From Fusarium oxysporum f. sp. lycopersici 4287 (Eukaryota; Ascomycota; Sordariomycetes; Hypocreales; Nectriaceae), in assembly GCF_000149955.1 (NCBI RefSeq), contig NC_030993.1, positions 3,402,743 to 3,466,742 of the forward strand: a DNA stretch of 64,000 bases, in the 5' to 3' direction. This document shows, piece after piece, positions 48,007 to 59,601 of the stretch; the first letter of the stretch is position 1; each line of letters opens with the position of its first letter. Position numbers and translations under genes: made by a program. Below the pieces are notes generated by a model that was not told the origin of the DNA, did not search any database, and saw only the letters and a list, made by a program, of their open reading frames with translations.

Positions 48007-49619
48007 AAAGAGAAGAGATAAATTTGTGTGCTTTTACTGTGTTGCGATATTATTATTTGGATCGGCACAACTAGAAACGCAATGCTTCGAGCTTGTGTGA
48101 TGAATCATGATAACAGGCGTTTACTTCTGGCGTTCAAGAGATAGGTTGGGACGGCATTGTGTTATTTTGGCGCATTGAGCGGACATTCTGTCATCATATG
48201 GGCTTCTACATAAAATACAGGAATGGTTCCTGGATAGTATAAACAATCTCCAATATATCTAATGTCCTCTTCAATCTCATTCTCTCAGTGACACTTTGCC
48301 TACTTTGCGACTTCCGCCTCTGCTTAACTTGGACTCACGATGGTGCAAGTTAGTCAACACTTCACACGTGTTTGAGCCTCATCTTCGCTTACTGGCCTCG
48401 TGGGTCTATGCAGGGACTTAACAAGGGACAGGGTGCATGTGAGATGAACACGTGCATATCAGGCGTGGCATCGGTAGATGGAGAGCGAGAAACCGACGTG
48501 GTGTGATGGGCATCAGACCACTATGGGTCGGTGGCTCAGATGGTTTGGTGTCTGATGAGGATTGGAAACGGGTGACGATGGTGAGAAGAGTAGCGGTGGA
48601 TATTGTTGAGAGGGATGAGGTAGAATGAGGTGGTATGTTATGGGATGGTCAAGAAGCGTGTTGGGTTGGGAACTGAGAGTGTTGGAGCGGAGATGGTAGT
48701 AGTCATGATGAGGGCTGGGGTGAAGCTATGATGGAGTCAATGACGGGCGAGGGAGATACTGACTGCAGGTATGTAAGTTGTAAGTCTAATATACTTGAAT
48801 GGCTCAGGTATGAGAGGTATTACCTGCTAAACCGAAGTTGACTGAGTTAAGAGTTGTCATGATAAAGGGCCAAGGAGCTGAGAGTCAAGTTGGGACTGTC
48901 ACTGGAAAATTGTGATCAATCCCGATAGTAGATACGTTAGTTTCGAGGCTATTATACTGAAATATCTCGACTAAAATATGTCCATACCGTTTGAAGTTGC
49001 ATTGAGATTCATTCAGAGTGAATTGCTTCGAATGTATCAAATGGAAGTGGACTAACCCGCACCGAAGGACAATGCATGCACTTGCTTTTATATTAAGCCA
49101 GTCTCAGTCGATCAATAGTATTATATTACAATAATCTAAATAGTGAGAAGAATAATGAGAAGAAAGGTCTATGAGCAATGAAATCAAAGCGCCTATTACT
49201 CGTTTACGTTAAATGGACATGCCAAGGCGGAACCATCTCGAGGGCGGAGCTTTGCTTCTGTCAACTACCAGGGTACCAATACTTTCAGCTCAGAGCTCCA
49301 TCGGATCAAAGTGCATAAGCTGGGCAAAACATGGAGTATCATGCTTCTGACACGTAGTGTGAGCGCCAGTGCCCACGCAGGATTTGAGAGTTGGCGCCCT
49401 TACTCTTGAGAATTGCCGCTCTGCATGACGACGATGGGAACAAATTGCTTTGCAGGCTCCCTAAGACTCTTTCAAGACGTTTGCTCCCAAAGCACAATTC
49501 TGGGTTTCTGCTCTCAGCTTGCACTGGCCTTTTGTCTCTTTGCATTGGCCGCGCTACATCGAGGGTAGGGAAAAACGGTGTCTGACGCTATAGGGAGCAT
49601 GAAAACCTCTGGCTTTGAA
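48007..49619. other. Downstream region of the bHLH gene
   Basis: 1.6 kb with only short frames. Purine-rich on the plus strand at about 48530-48770. No gene or repeat recognised. Confidence 0.45.
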
Positions 49620-49757
49620 CAAAGGTGCCAAAAACTAAAAAAAAAAAAAAAAGAAAACTAACCTTAGATCTATTCAATCTACACTAAGGTATACTGAACT
49701 TACCTAAGTCTTTGTGCTACTTACAATAGAGGTCTAAGTCTTCTTACCTCCCCTTGG
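49620..49757 (-). mobile_element. Short TIR element (copy E3), inverted, about 138 bp
   Basis: On the minus strand it starts AAGGGGAGGTAAGAAGACTTAG and contains ACTTAGGTAAGTTCAGTATA and CCTTAGT, matching copy E2 (51629-51769) along most of its length. The far end holds a 16-nt A run and a decayed GCCAAAAACTAA repeat. It flanks the ~175-bp array on its left. Confidence 0.65.
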
Positions 49758-50219
49758 GACAGACCAGGTTAGAGACCCAACTAAGAGGCGTTGGTAGCGA
49801 CAGGAAGATTGAGCTAGGAATGAGTAGGAGAGGTAATGGAAAGTAAAGATTCAATACCAACATAATAGCTGAATACTAATATTGGCGCTCATTCTGTTGC
49901 TCGGTTGTTAGTCATTGCTGAGGCACGACGTTCGCTCACGCCACTCGTTACAAAGACATGGCATCTTCTCACGCTGAGCGAGAAACATATGCCTTGAAGT
50001 TTTAAACCACGCCTGTTTGACGTAGACTTTTGCCGATGGCTCGTCCAGAATAGCAGTCCGGAAGTGTTGTCTGTTTGGTTGAGTGCGACACTGCTGTTGG
50101 TGTCAGGACATGAGAGCATTGCGCATCGCGGACACAGCCTGGCTAAATCGTCAAATAAAGAGAAGTTATCGAAGAGTGATTGATATAGGTTGTTGCCGGT
50201 AACAGTCGGTGCCGAATTG
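49758..50219. other. Spacer between TIR element E3 and the ~175-bp array
   Basis: About 460 bp with no clear gene. Short minus-strand frame 49889-50119 has no protein features. It may hold further, more decayed repeat units. Confidence 0.4.
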
Positions 50220-51610
50220 AAGTTGTCGGGTTGTTCAATCGCGACTGTGCACCGACATTGCCGCAGAGCTGCATTTTGCGTATACGACTGGGCGAAGGCA
50301 TGAAATGTCGGGTCCGCTCAATCGCGACGCAGCACATCGTACCTAGCCACAAGGGTACCGTCGCAAAGCCGCCATGCTTTGATAATGTAAAGTCTACTAT
50401 AATCATCTCAGTCTTTAAGGATTTGACTCCCAGCGCCTGTATTTTGAAGGTCAGAAATAGCTTGTTGAGGGAGTTATCGTCGAGTTACATTCCAGCCTGC
50501 AGCTGCTGCGTCCGTCCAAGACACAAAAGGCCATTATCACAAAATCACAAATCGCCGAAATATCAAGGCAAAACGGTACCCACCGATTGCCTCGAGTCTC
50601 AAGTTTCGGTAAATACTGTTATCAGATCTATATACGTATTATTGCTTTCGATTTCGTCGAGTTGCAAATACACATTCTGTGACTGCCTACCCTGTTGTCC
50701 GCTCTGCCGTTGATTACCCAAGCCAACAGAAGGACATGTCGCAAAGTCACAAACCAGCAGAATCGTAGGAAATAATACGATTCTCTCTCTTTTTTAAGTA
50801 TTCCGCCTCGGTGGCTTCCTCTGCTTTAGCCATATGAGTCCTGTGGCTGCCAGTATCGCCGAGTTACAAGCGGGTAGTCTGCTGTCCATGCTCAAGACCC
50901 AAAGGACCTGTCGCAAAGCTACAAATCAGAGAAATAATAAGATATAACAATACTATTTCAACACTTGGGGTCCATAATTCCCAGAAACAGATTGATTTGA
51001 AGCATAAAGACGCTTTTGCGGCCATAATTGTTGAGTTACTAGTGAAGAATTGGCGACAGTTGTCAGTTCCTTGGTCAGACGGAAATATCGCCAAATCACA
51101 AATGGCAGAAAATGTAGAAAACAAGAGTACGAACTCAACTAGTAGAGTCTACTGTTCCAGAAAAGATCTTTGTTCGAATCAGAAAGGCATTAGAGACGTC
51201 ATTATCGTCGAGCTACAAGTCAGCAGTCGATAATAGCTTGACCTGGAGGACGTTATCGCAGGGCGATGTATCCTAGAAACAACACGCATTAGTACCGGCA
51301 CATCAATCTAAAGGTAGCAATTGCCCGGTACCTGTGCTTTTTAGTTTCATAAAGACGTTGTGTTTGTCAATATCGCTGAGCTACAGTCGAGCATCTGCAA
51401 TCATCTACCGTGCTCGCGACGAAGCTGTTCAATGCAAAAAACACAAAACAGCAGATCGCAGAAAATATAAAGTTTAATACCAGAATATCAGTCTTTCCGT
51501 TCTGAAAATTTATTATCTGTTTCTATTTGTACCAGAACGACGTTATTGCTGGTAATATCGCCGGGTTACAGGTTCGCAGGCCAAGCTCATCGGCGCGTCT
51601 GTCAGGCTGA
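50220..51610. repeat. Degenerate tandem array, period about 175-180 bp, at least seven copies
   Basis: TATCGYCGAGYTACA-like anchors occur at about 50480, 50658, 50859, 51031, 51208, 51375 and 51561. A second anchor, GCAAARTCACAAATC-like, occurs at about 50541, 50741, 50912, 51091, 51266 and 51437. Spacings are mostly 167-186, once about 200. Units diverge by point changes. Non-coding. Flanked by inverted copies of a small TIR element (49620-49757 and 51629-51769). Confidence 0.8.
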
Positions 51611-51628
51611 ATGACAGAGCAGTCCAGC

Positions 51629-51769
51629 CTAGGGGAGGCAAGAAAACTTAGGACCTTTATCCTAAGGGACGGAAATACTTAGTTAAGTTTAATGTATCTT
51701 AGTAGGCCTTTAGACCAGTTGATTTTGACACTCTGTTTTAACCTCAGAAGTTTTATTACCCCCGAGGGC
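51629..51769 (+). mobile_element. Short TIR element (copy E2), about 141 bp
   Basis: Left end TAGGGGAGGCAAGAAAACTT. The right end, reverse-complemented, is CTCGGGGGTAATAAAACTTC. The internal ACTTAGTTAAGTTTAATGTA and TCTTAGT match copy E3 in inverted orientation. No coding capacity and no clear target-site duplication. Confidence 0.65.
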
Positions 51770-52056
51770 CAGCTGCCACAATAATGAATATAATGAGATT
51801 AAATGAGCGATACATAGTTGAAGGATCTCAACTGAATATGGTGATGCTCACCGAAGTCAAGTTAATCCACGGTAATGTCTTGTTGTGGTGGTTGCCGCAT
51901 GTCACTAAGATATACGGAGTGAGATCAACCGAGATGAGTCTTTTGCCATTTTCGTAGAAAGTGATACCAGCCAAAGGTCTTTTGACTAGAAAGGCTTTTC
52001 TCAAATACAGTCTTCGAGGTTCTACAACGCTAGTTCAAACTTGTACGGCCTTGCTA

Positions 52057-52880
52057 CTAGCACTTATTATTGTGCTGGGACTGCGAGTATTTGAGTTTCA
52101 GATGTCGTAGGCGGTTTGCGAAACACACGTGAAGATTGAGAAACCCACGCAACAGGGTCTCTATTCTTGTACATATGATAGGACTTTGAGCGGTAAAAGA
52201 ATCTTTGACAAGGCTGTTAGATGACCATAATACCAAGGCTGAGAGGTAAGTCTGCAAAATGTACTTACTGGCCGACTGTTTCTTGCTGCCCAAGGAGAAA
52301 CAGTCGCGCGTCAATGAGCACCCTTTAAAGGAGTCTGACTGACCGATCTTGATATTCCTATCCAATAGATATGGAAGTCTGGGATCTGACTGTTCCAGCT
52401 TCAAACGTGCCTTCATTTTGAAGATAAGTTCGCCAATGGCCGTGATCGTCTTCTATTGTGTCTGAGTGACCACGATCAACTCGATCCACGAAATAATGTG
52501 ATCTAGTAAAAGCAACTCCATCTTCTTGAAAGCTTCATTGCCGAACCCCTGGGTTTCCAGCCAATGGTGTAGCCAACAATGACACGCGTATCTGAGATCA
52601 CGCCTTACTTACTTTTGCAGGGGATAGGCTACGCCCTCATAACCCAAAGTTCTGAGGCATGCCGATGTTTTCCATGAGACTCAGTGGAAGACATGGATTG
52701 TTCGTTCGACTCAACGACTCATACATTCCTCTGCCATCATGGAATGGCTCCCAAAGAAGTATTGTCTAAACCGACTTCCTCCACATCCGTTTCTACTGAG
52801 TAGATAATCTCTGAAGGATGTGTGAATGATGTAGATGGACTGGTTATCGCTTCTTGGCATGTAAATAACTGAGGGAAAGT
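52057..52880 (-). pseudogene. Broken NACHT/STAND NLR, region C-terminal to the NTPase domain
   Basis: Read on the minus strand, several frames together give segments that sit after the NACHT domain in fungal NLRs: IYIIHTSFRDYLLSR and MMAEECMSR (52850-52740), MENIGMPQNFGL, LRYACHCWLHHWLE, ELLLLDHIISWIELI (about 52610-52480), and YLSALVLWSSNSLVKDSF (about 52225). Stop codons (after CMSR, after NFGL and others) and frame changes lie between them, so it is not functional. These motifs correspond to the H.SF.DFL, CL..M, NIC.L, YAC.YW..HL and YSSALVF motifs known from NACHT-WD40/ANK proteins. The NTP-binding part itself was not found upstream. Fungal NLRs act in non-self recognition; this copy is decayed. 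Confidence 0.65.
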
Positions 52881-53059
52881 TGTCTAGTCAATGCTTGATG
52901 GGATTTCGGGGGATACAAAAAAGAGAGCTGAATGCTTTTATGGAAAGTGCCATTTCAAGACAAGCGACCGATGGCAAGACATTGATGAAGTGTTCTTCAT
53001 CTGCTTGAAATTCGTCACCGTCGTCATCATCACCATCACTGTCGCGATCGCCACCAGCG

Positions 53060-53410
53060 GTATGATGGTCAGTCAAGCTTGTTGGCAATGGTGGTGAAAA
53101 GTCGAGCCATTCCAATTCGATGTGGATCCTCACTTCCGCCAACGTATCTCGCTCTTCGCACCAGGGCGCAATAGTGAGAACAAGAACCGATTCGCCGGTC
53201 CCTGCAGCATAGAGGTTGAGGACCAAAGTATAGTCTTTGTAGTCTTGGTGTTCCCGGACTCTACATTCAATCCCTTTGATGAGGCTAATCCTAGGGCCAT
53301 CATAACATCTGGGACTCTCCTGAACTTCCTTGTTGTCAAAGCGGGCTGTTGGGACCTCGGAAAGGGATGGTCGAGACTCGTTTGTATTCCAGAGAGCCTT
53401 TCTGGATATA
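53060..53410 (-). pseudogene. Unassigned coding-like relic
   Basis: The minus strand is open for over 100 codons with protein-like composition (VPTARFDNKEVQESPRCYDG; TLVLNLYAAGTGESVLVLT; RDTLAEVRIHIELEWLDF), starting after a possible splice acceptor (tatatccag, GCTAAT branch). No start codon can be joined in frame because the upstream exon candidate runs into TGA. No family recognised. Its position between the RelA/SpoT-like piece and the NLR piece suggests it may belong to the same decayed gene, but this is not shown. Confidence 0.3.
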
Positions 53411-53905
53411 GGATTAGCGGGCTAGACTGGCCTCGATTTGGTTCACCTACTCAACAGCATTCTTCATCTGGGCCCAAACCATGTCCTTCGAGGTTAATAC
53501 ATCATTCTATGAACTGGCCTGGATTCCCTTGCTCATTACCGTCCGCAAGGGACCAAGCTCTCACTTCATGGCGCCGATTAGTCAAGGGTCCTGAAGCTCT
53601 CCTTGAAAGTAAAGAAGACACAAGAAATAACACAAAGACAGGGCGTGAGCTATGTAGATGACCCTCTAATTCCTTTTAGAGATATGTCCCGGCGCGCCTA
53701 TATACAAAAGGGCTGGGCCAATTTGTTATAGAGCCACCCATAGAGACATGTGATCCGAAGCTCAAACGAAACATTGCTATATGGCTCATGATTTTCATGA
53801 GTCCCAGGTTTGATTGACATGAGGTGATTCTAACATTGATATGCGTCGAACCATGGAGTCTAATTACGCTAAACCTCGCGATTAGAATTAAACAAATTCG
53901 GCTTC

Positions 53906-54110
53906 TTATTTGAAGGTCTCCTTGACCAGGATGTTAATACCCTCAAGGTGAGGTGTGAAGTCCACTATAACGCGTACACCCAGCAGTTCATGCACATCTT
54001 CTTTGATCTTCAATATTGCTGAATGGTCCCTTGGTATCATTCTCTCAGGCATTCTCGCGACGCTTGTTGGACTTTTTCAATAGGTTTATAGTCTAGGAGC
54101 TCTTCCAAGG
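53906..54110 (-). pseudogene. RelA/SpoT-like domain fragment
   Basis: A 48-codon minus-strand frame (ATG 54052, stop 53906) contains ILKIKEDVHELLGVRVIVDF followed by TPHLEGINILVKETF. This is close to the DI.DL.GVRI..YFP segment of RelA/SpoT nucleotidyltransferase-like domains. Before the ATG another frame reads EELLDYKPIEKVQQASRECLRE and stops, implying a frameshift. RelA/SpoT-type domains are among the N-terminal domains reported for fungal NLRs, and an NLR remnant lies 1.0 kb downstream on the same strand. The assignment is from a short motif and is tentative. Confidence 0.4.
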
Positions 54111-54139
54111 TTCATCTTCCTTTGTCGTCCAACTTGGAC

Positions 54140-54716
54140 ATTCTCATGACTTGAGCGGGTCGGTCTTGGATTTCTCCAGCCCTCCTTTCTCGGCGCTCCA
54201 CTTCAATGGGTTTTGGACGAAGATATCCCTCAGCCCGGAGCTCGGCGTGACTTCGTTCAGCAGAATGAAGTCGCGGTTGGATTTGGCGCCGTATATGTAC
54301 GCAGGAAGTACCAACTGTCTATGGAAAGGGTGACCTGACTTGTTAGAACTATCCTTGATGAACCTGATGTACTGTGCTTCCTAGGATGAAGTATAATTGG
54401 CTGGAGCTGCTACTGCGGTGTATGAATGTGGTACCTGCAAGACTCATGGCCCGAGGGCGCTGGCATGCTCACACAAGCACTGTATCTTTAAGTACTTGGT
54501 ATTGGGGCAGCGAACTCTACTTAGTGCTCGATCTTTATGCAAATATGTCTTCTCATTATCTTCCTCGCTTACAATGTAATCTTTGACCGGCGTTGCCAGG
54601 CGGTATGTTGTAATAAATGCCAGGTACTGAAAAGCCTTCCTCATTCCGGTGCTGTCGGCAATATAGATCCCATTCAGATCGGAGCAGTCCGTCATTCGAC
54701 TCTTGGTCTGCCACAT
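54140..54716 (-). pseudogene. Unassigned coding-like relic with in-frame stops
   Basis: One minus-strand frame runs through 54716-54140 with two stops (TGA at about 54446, TAG near 54385). It reads protein-like on each side (GIYIADSTGMRKAFQYLAF; LVLPAYIYGAKSNRDFILLN; LRDIFVQNPLKWSAEKGG). Possible splice sites exist near the stops but none restores the frame cleanly. Family not recognised. Confidence 0.35.
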
Positions 54717-56049
54717 AAATGTTATTTAATACAGGTTAAACGGGTCGAGAAAAACCTAACGGCAGCCATCATGTCTTGAGGTTGAGGCTTGATTTAGGCA
54801 TGTTGAAAACCTAGGCCAACGCCTTTATATCCTCTTTTAGAAGTGAATTTACGTCTCGTAACTGATTTAGAATTTCACTGTTAGGATTGGGTATGTTTTG
54901 GTCTCCTAACTAGTTTCCGGTGTCAACGGGATTTCCGGCTCATCACTTTTAAAGGGTACGATTCATCGTCGCTGTCGATCTCGATAATATTGATGTTGAC
55001 TGACAGAACCTCTACAGCTGTGGAGGCGTTGTGTTTGCTGGTTTTATTATTGACGCTCCCTGACTGCGCAGCAGCTGAATCTTCACCCTGAATTCACCGG
55101 CATGGTTGACTTGATATGGTATGAGCCTGGGAAGGCGACAACCCTCCGAGGTGCTAAGCTTGCCGGCGGCAATGTAATTCTAGCTTTGAATAGCAAAGAA
55201 GTGAAGGATGCGTTGTCTACGATGTGCTCCGTACTAGTGTGGGCAGGTTTCACAAGGAGGACTGTAATGTAGAATCCCTGAAATTGGTTCGATGAAACCC
55301 CGTGGGCGGCTTCTAGGGGCTTGCGGAACTCGGGAAGCGATTAGCTAGGGGCATGTCTCTCGTCTGTTTCTGGCGAAGCCATGAGATCTCGATCCTGTTG
55401 CCCAGCCAGCAAATGAATGTATGTATCTGCTGCTTGGGGCCAACCGGCCTGTTGGATGCGAACATCGTCGAACTATGAGGCAGACATGGTGCCCGATGAT
55501 CTGTCAGTGGTATTTATGGATGTAAACGAGAAGAAGTCTTACCTTGCTCATAAGGGAGATCACCAAGTGTGGGCACTCAGGGCTCTGAGAGGGTCGTGAT
55601 GACGTGGAGATGAAAAGGAAGGTAGGGATATGAGTGGTTACACAGAGAGTTCCGTCGACGTAAAATTCCCATGGAATGACTGCGATAGGGGAGCCGATTG
55701 TTTGGCACACGAGTATGTTTCGCGTTGTTGTTGAAGGTAGGTAGATAAAGTAGGTAAGTAGATGCTCCTCAACACTCAGTAGACTCTGCTGATGCGGGGG
55801 TAACTCACTCATCCAGGTACAATAGGTGGTAGGTGCTTCGCCCAAAGAGGAGTTCATATTTTGACAAGCCTGAGCTAAATCATCCCGAAAGAAGAAGTGG
55901 AGGGTTCAAGAGCATTATATTACACCGCACAAGGGCTTCTCCTCGGTCGCTATAACACCTAGGCTCTGCTACTCAACCCGCAATTCATTTACACAACTTT
56001 GGCCCCCGCCACGATTACTAACGGCAATCAGAGGATACGATCCCGGCGT
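54717..56049. other. Gene-free decayed region
   Basis: No intact gene. A minus-strand frame at 55504-55857 (117 codons) has no recognisable domain and is not called. Probably part of the same degraded block as its neighbours. Confidence 0.4.
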
Positions 56050-56645
56050 ACGTTGGAAATATATTTGTTTCTAGAACACTAACGGTCCCGATGGACCGAA
56101 GAACAGGCACCGACGATTTGGGATGCCTTGAAAGGAACGGCACAGCTATGCCCTTTACTTTCTTCGAGATTGTCTCCAAAACCGTCTGCTATCTCTTGGT
56201 CCCACAGAAACCGTAAACGTATCGCTTCATGTCCGCACACTCAGCCCTGTTGTGCAAGAACACATAACGATAAACAAACTTGACACTCAGGTTGACAGTC
56301 TCTTCGCCAAGTCGAAATATCATGAAGTTATCGAACTACTTCCAGCTGTAGTAGAATCGCTCCTGGACGTCTGGCGACGGGATTCTTAGTGCCGTCACTT
56401 AGCTTAACCTGCGTGTTGGCATCAAAGAAAACCGCCAATACCGCGGTAGATTCCATCTCCTGCTGCTCGCCATTGCTGACAATTTTGACATCTCTCTCGA
56501 CTACAACAGTATCTTGCCCAGCCACTTCTCTGACAGCTCCCGTACTCCGTGCCAAACCGTTCCGGCCGGGATTGATTACCATGCACCCAACGGCCATGGA
56601 ATTCTGAGCCCTGAAAACCCTAGTCCCATCTTCGAATGCTTTCAC
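56050..56645 (-). pseudogene. Unassigned coding-like relic
   Basis: A 105-codon minus-strand frame (56645-56328; MVINPGRNGLARSTGAVREV, STAVLAVFFDANTQVKLSD) is followed in another frame by FMIFRLGEETVNLSVKFVYR and ADMKRYVYGFCGTK, then a stop. The protein-like reading that changes frame argues for a broken gene. Family not recognised. The start codon region (56640) shows further stops upstream. Confidence 0.3.
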
Positions 56646-58437
56646 TCAACCTCAGTTGGGAGTCTCAGCACCTGCGGTAGCTTCCATCATTTCTTCATCT
56701 TGATCCTTAAGCAATTACCTATCAGGTCGTCCCTCCTCTGGGCTAATGGTCGAGAATATGCTCTTTATGATACCGACTAGTCATTCAAAATGATCCGCGA
56801 CTACTTGATGTTGATCACAGATCGCTTCGTAGTGATGGCGCTCTCCATTTCCATCGCCATGTTGTGGACCTAACTTGCCCAGTAGACACGACTTTTTGTA
56901 TCATAAGATCAATCCTCACCTTTCCTTCACCCTCATCTATCTCTCAACCCTTTTGGTCGAGCTATCGCTATTGGTCCTGGAATGTCATTCTGTTTTATGG
57001 TCCTTTAGCTGAAGTTCTGCACATCATGGTTTCGCTTCTGTCCGTATCTTCTGAATCTTGGAACTCGACGTCGCCATTTTTGTGACGGCGTGCCGCACTG
57101 CTTATGATGCCAGATTAATATTATTCCTGTGCCTGACAGCATTATTGTAAAATTTAAACCAGCCATGTACTCCTAAAGAGGCATAAGAATTTACATATTT
57201 ACTCTACTTTTACAATTTCCTATCCTCCTATACCACTCTACTCCTTGACTCCTATACACTTGTTATTATAATATTTTCCAAGGAGAAGCTCATAAAGGTG
57301 GGAAATTTCGCGCATATCAGTGTGACAGGGCTCGAGGATGAGATAGTTGAGGAACGTGCCAGAAACCATGGCATCGGTATAAACCGCGGCAAGAACAGAG
57401 GTATTTACTTTGGACAAAATAAAAAATAAAAAAATAGAATTAGTGGATTGGAGAATAGGAAGATAGGAACATTGGTATTAAAGTGGAAAGTCGCTTAGGT
57501 AATATAGTCTTATTGACTAAAAGGACTTTCAGCATCTTGTAAAATAACCACCTCCATCCACACTTGCTATTTTGCCCGATCCTTGATATCAGAGAAACCT
57601 TCTTAGCCATCTCAGGTGCTAGACTTGGTAAGTTCTGAGTCTTCTGAGAACAGCGCGTATGGACTGGACACAGACTCCAATGTGCACGTCGACTGGGTCG
57701 TTTATCAGGTAGCGTCACTGTTGGAAGTAAAGTTGAGACAAACAAGCCTTCTTGTTTAAGTACGTTAACCAGTGGATGGAGGAGCAAAATGAAGAAACGT
57801 GGTTAGTAATTGAGAAGCATATCGACTGCCTTCAACGTCAGCGGGAGGTTTATAACTGATCGCTTGAGCACATTATTAAATCTGCGACATCTATGGTCTA
57901 ACTCTAGACCGACGACGATTTATGCCAGAGGCTGTTAGTGCTTCGCGCTTAACACATTTCGTATTGACATCACCTCTATTAAACCCGGTTCTGTTACCGT
58001 CAGCTCTTCCGGTCTTTAAAAGGCATCAACGGAAAGTCAAGACTGAAAGCAAGTCTCTGCCTCTCAGAAGATGGCAATGATGGTATTGGTATCGGGCTGT
58101 GTACACGAAGCGGGCTGGCGACTGTTTATTTCAGCCTCGACCTTTGTTTTAATCTTTATCTACATTGGTGTAACGGGCGAATTCTGAATGAACCGAGTTG
58201 GCAGGCGATACAAGCCTTTCAATATGCCTAGATCAAGGACTTGGACCATCGAGAAGCGTCAATTCTAGTTCTATCTGTCGAGCAGATGGGAAAACTGTAC
58301 TCAGTAGAAGTCAACTAACTTGCACCAAGTACAAGTTAAGTAACCTATACCAAGTCCAACTGACATAACCTGTACCCATGCCCTCGAAACATCGCAAATG
58401 TCACAAAAACACCAACCTACCCCAACCATCCCCAAAT
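56646..58437. other. Gene-free decayed region
   Basis: 1.8 kb, AT-rich at 57110-57280 and 57410-57480. A plus-strand relic reads DSNVHVDWVVYQVASLLEVK at about 57678-57737 and QWMEEQNEETWLVIEKHIDC at about 57771-57830 in the same style, with stops between. No family recognised, nothing intact. Confidence 0.4.
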
Positions 58438-59571
58438 TCACGCCATAACTTCAAGAGCAACCTCGAATTCCTCAGCTACAGTCTCAATCCATTTCGAGTC
58501 ATCCTTCGCCGGCTCCCATCCAAACTCGCGACTCCGATCCCCCCTCGTCTCAGACCTACAACCCATCATCAGTGACACTCATCAACCACAGCATCACAAC
58601 TTACCTCGAACACAATCCAAGTTCCGTAAGGTGTTCATAGCCATCGAACCAAGCTTTGCTAGCCTCCTTCAGCCCAACACTCTCCGTTTCAGCGGCAAGT
58701 TTGCCTCGTTGATGGCCAACTCTTGCAATCTCGTTCGCTATGTCAAGCCAAGACTGTTTCCCATGGTTCGCAAAGAAGAAACCCTCCTTTCCAAAGGGTA
58801 CATCTTCCTGCTTGACAACTTTTGCTAGAATGAGGGCGTAAAGCGCTGCAATGTCCTCAACATGTGTATGATCCCAGACCCCCAACCCATCACCAGCATA
58901 CATCGCTCGCCCCCTCTCAAGAGCAGCCCTAACCATCGTCGGAATCTGAATCGACGACTTGTTAAACAAGCCCGTTCCCCTACCATAGATCAAAGGCGAG
59001 CAGATGATATACGTCTTGACATCCAACTCCTCACCTAGTTCAAAAACCGTCACGTCAGCAGTTCGTTGATGATAAGGCTCAATCCCCTCTCTCATCTTCT
59101 CATAAGCATAAACATCATCTTTATCCGAAAACACCCTTTTCTCAGTGTACGTTTTCGAAACAGGCCTGTCGCCAAAGTTTGAAGTTCCCGAGTTGTGAAT
59201 GTAGTGTACTTCACTCCCTGTTTGGCGCTTCCGTTGCGCGAGACCGCGGATGAAGGCTTGGGCGGAGGGGATGTGATAACCGTTTGCTGCGTGGATGACG
59301 ACATCGTGTGTTGAAGCTACTTCGGTGAGAAAGGCTGTGTCGTCGAGGTTTGCGAAGAGAAGCGGTGTTACTGGGAGGGAGGAGAGAGTCGATGCTTGGG
59401 ATTGAGTGCGGATGAGGGCTGTTATGGGGAGTTTTGCAAGGAAGGGGTTTGAGAGGACCGTTGTCAATACGCTGCCGCCACTGAAGTTGTAAGTAAAGTG
59501 TTTTGAAGAATAAGAGGGAAGAGTTACACGTAGCCGGTTGCACCGGTGATGAGAATTCTTGGAGTTTCCAT
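58438..59571 (-). CDS. NAD(P)-binding epimerase/dehydratase-like SDR, 345 aa
   Basis: Extended or atypical short-chain dehydrogenase of the NAD-dependent epimerase type; the substrate is unknown. Three exons: 59571-59528, 59480-58605 and 58555-58438. Introns of 47 nt (GTAACT...acttcag) and 49 nt (GTAAGT...ggttgtag). The Rossmann start ILITGATGYVGGSVL (TGxxGxxG type) is rebuilt across intron 1. Also seen: DVVIHAANGYH, HNSGTSNFGD, a YAYEK motif near residue 160 (the YxxxK catalytic pair), YIICSPLIYGRGTG, VEDIAALYALIL and a C-terminal helix block completed by exon 3 (EFGWEPAKDDSKWIETVAEE). The third exon removes the early stop seen if the last intron is ignored. A hAT-type element begins 31 nt before the start codon, including its 8-bp target duplication, so the native promoter is displaced by about 0.77 kb. 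Confidence 0.88.
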
Positions 59572-59593
59572 GATGTTGTTCGTGGTTGCCAGG

Positions 59594-59601
59594 CTGACAG
59601 T
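59594..59601. repeat. 8-bp target-site duplication, left copy
   Basis: CTGACAGT, identical to 60361-60368, directly outside the left inverted repeat and 22 nt upstream of the SDR start codon. Confidence 0.9.

Noticed and set aside
53060..53483. Two-exon minus-strand gene starting at ATG 53483
   Set aside because: The proposed first exon runs into an in-frame TGA before the splice donor, so the frames do not join. Listed instead as a relic.
53122..53661. 179-codon plus-strand frame
   Set aside because: Overlaps a more protein-like minus-strand relic. No domain and a biased composition.
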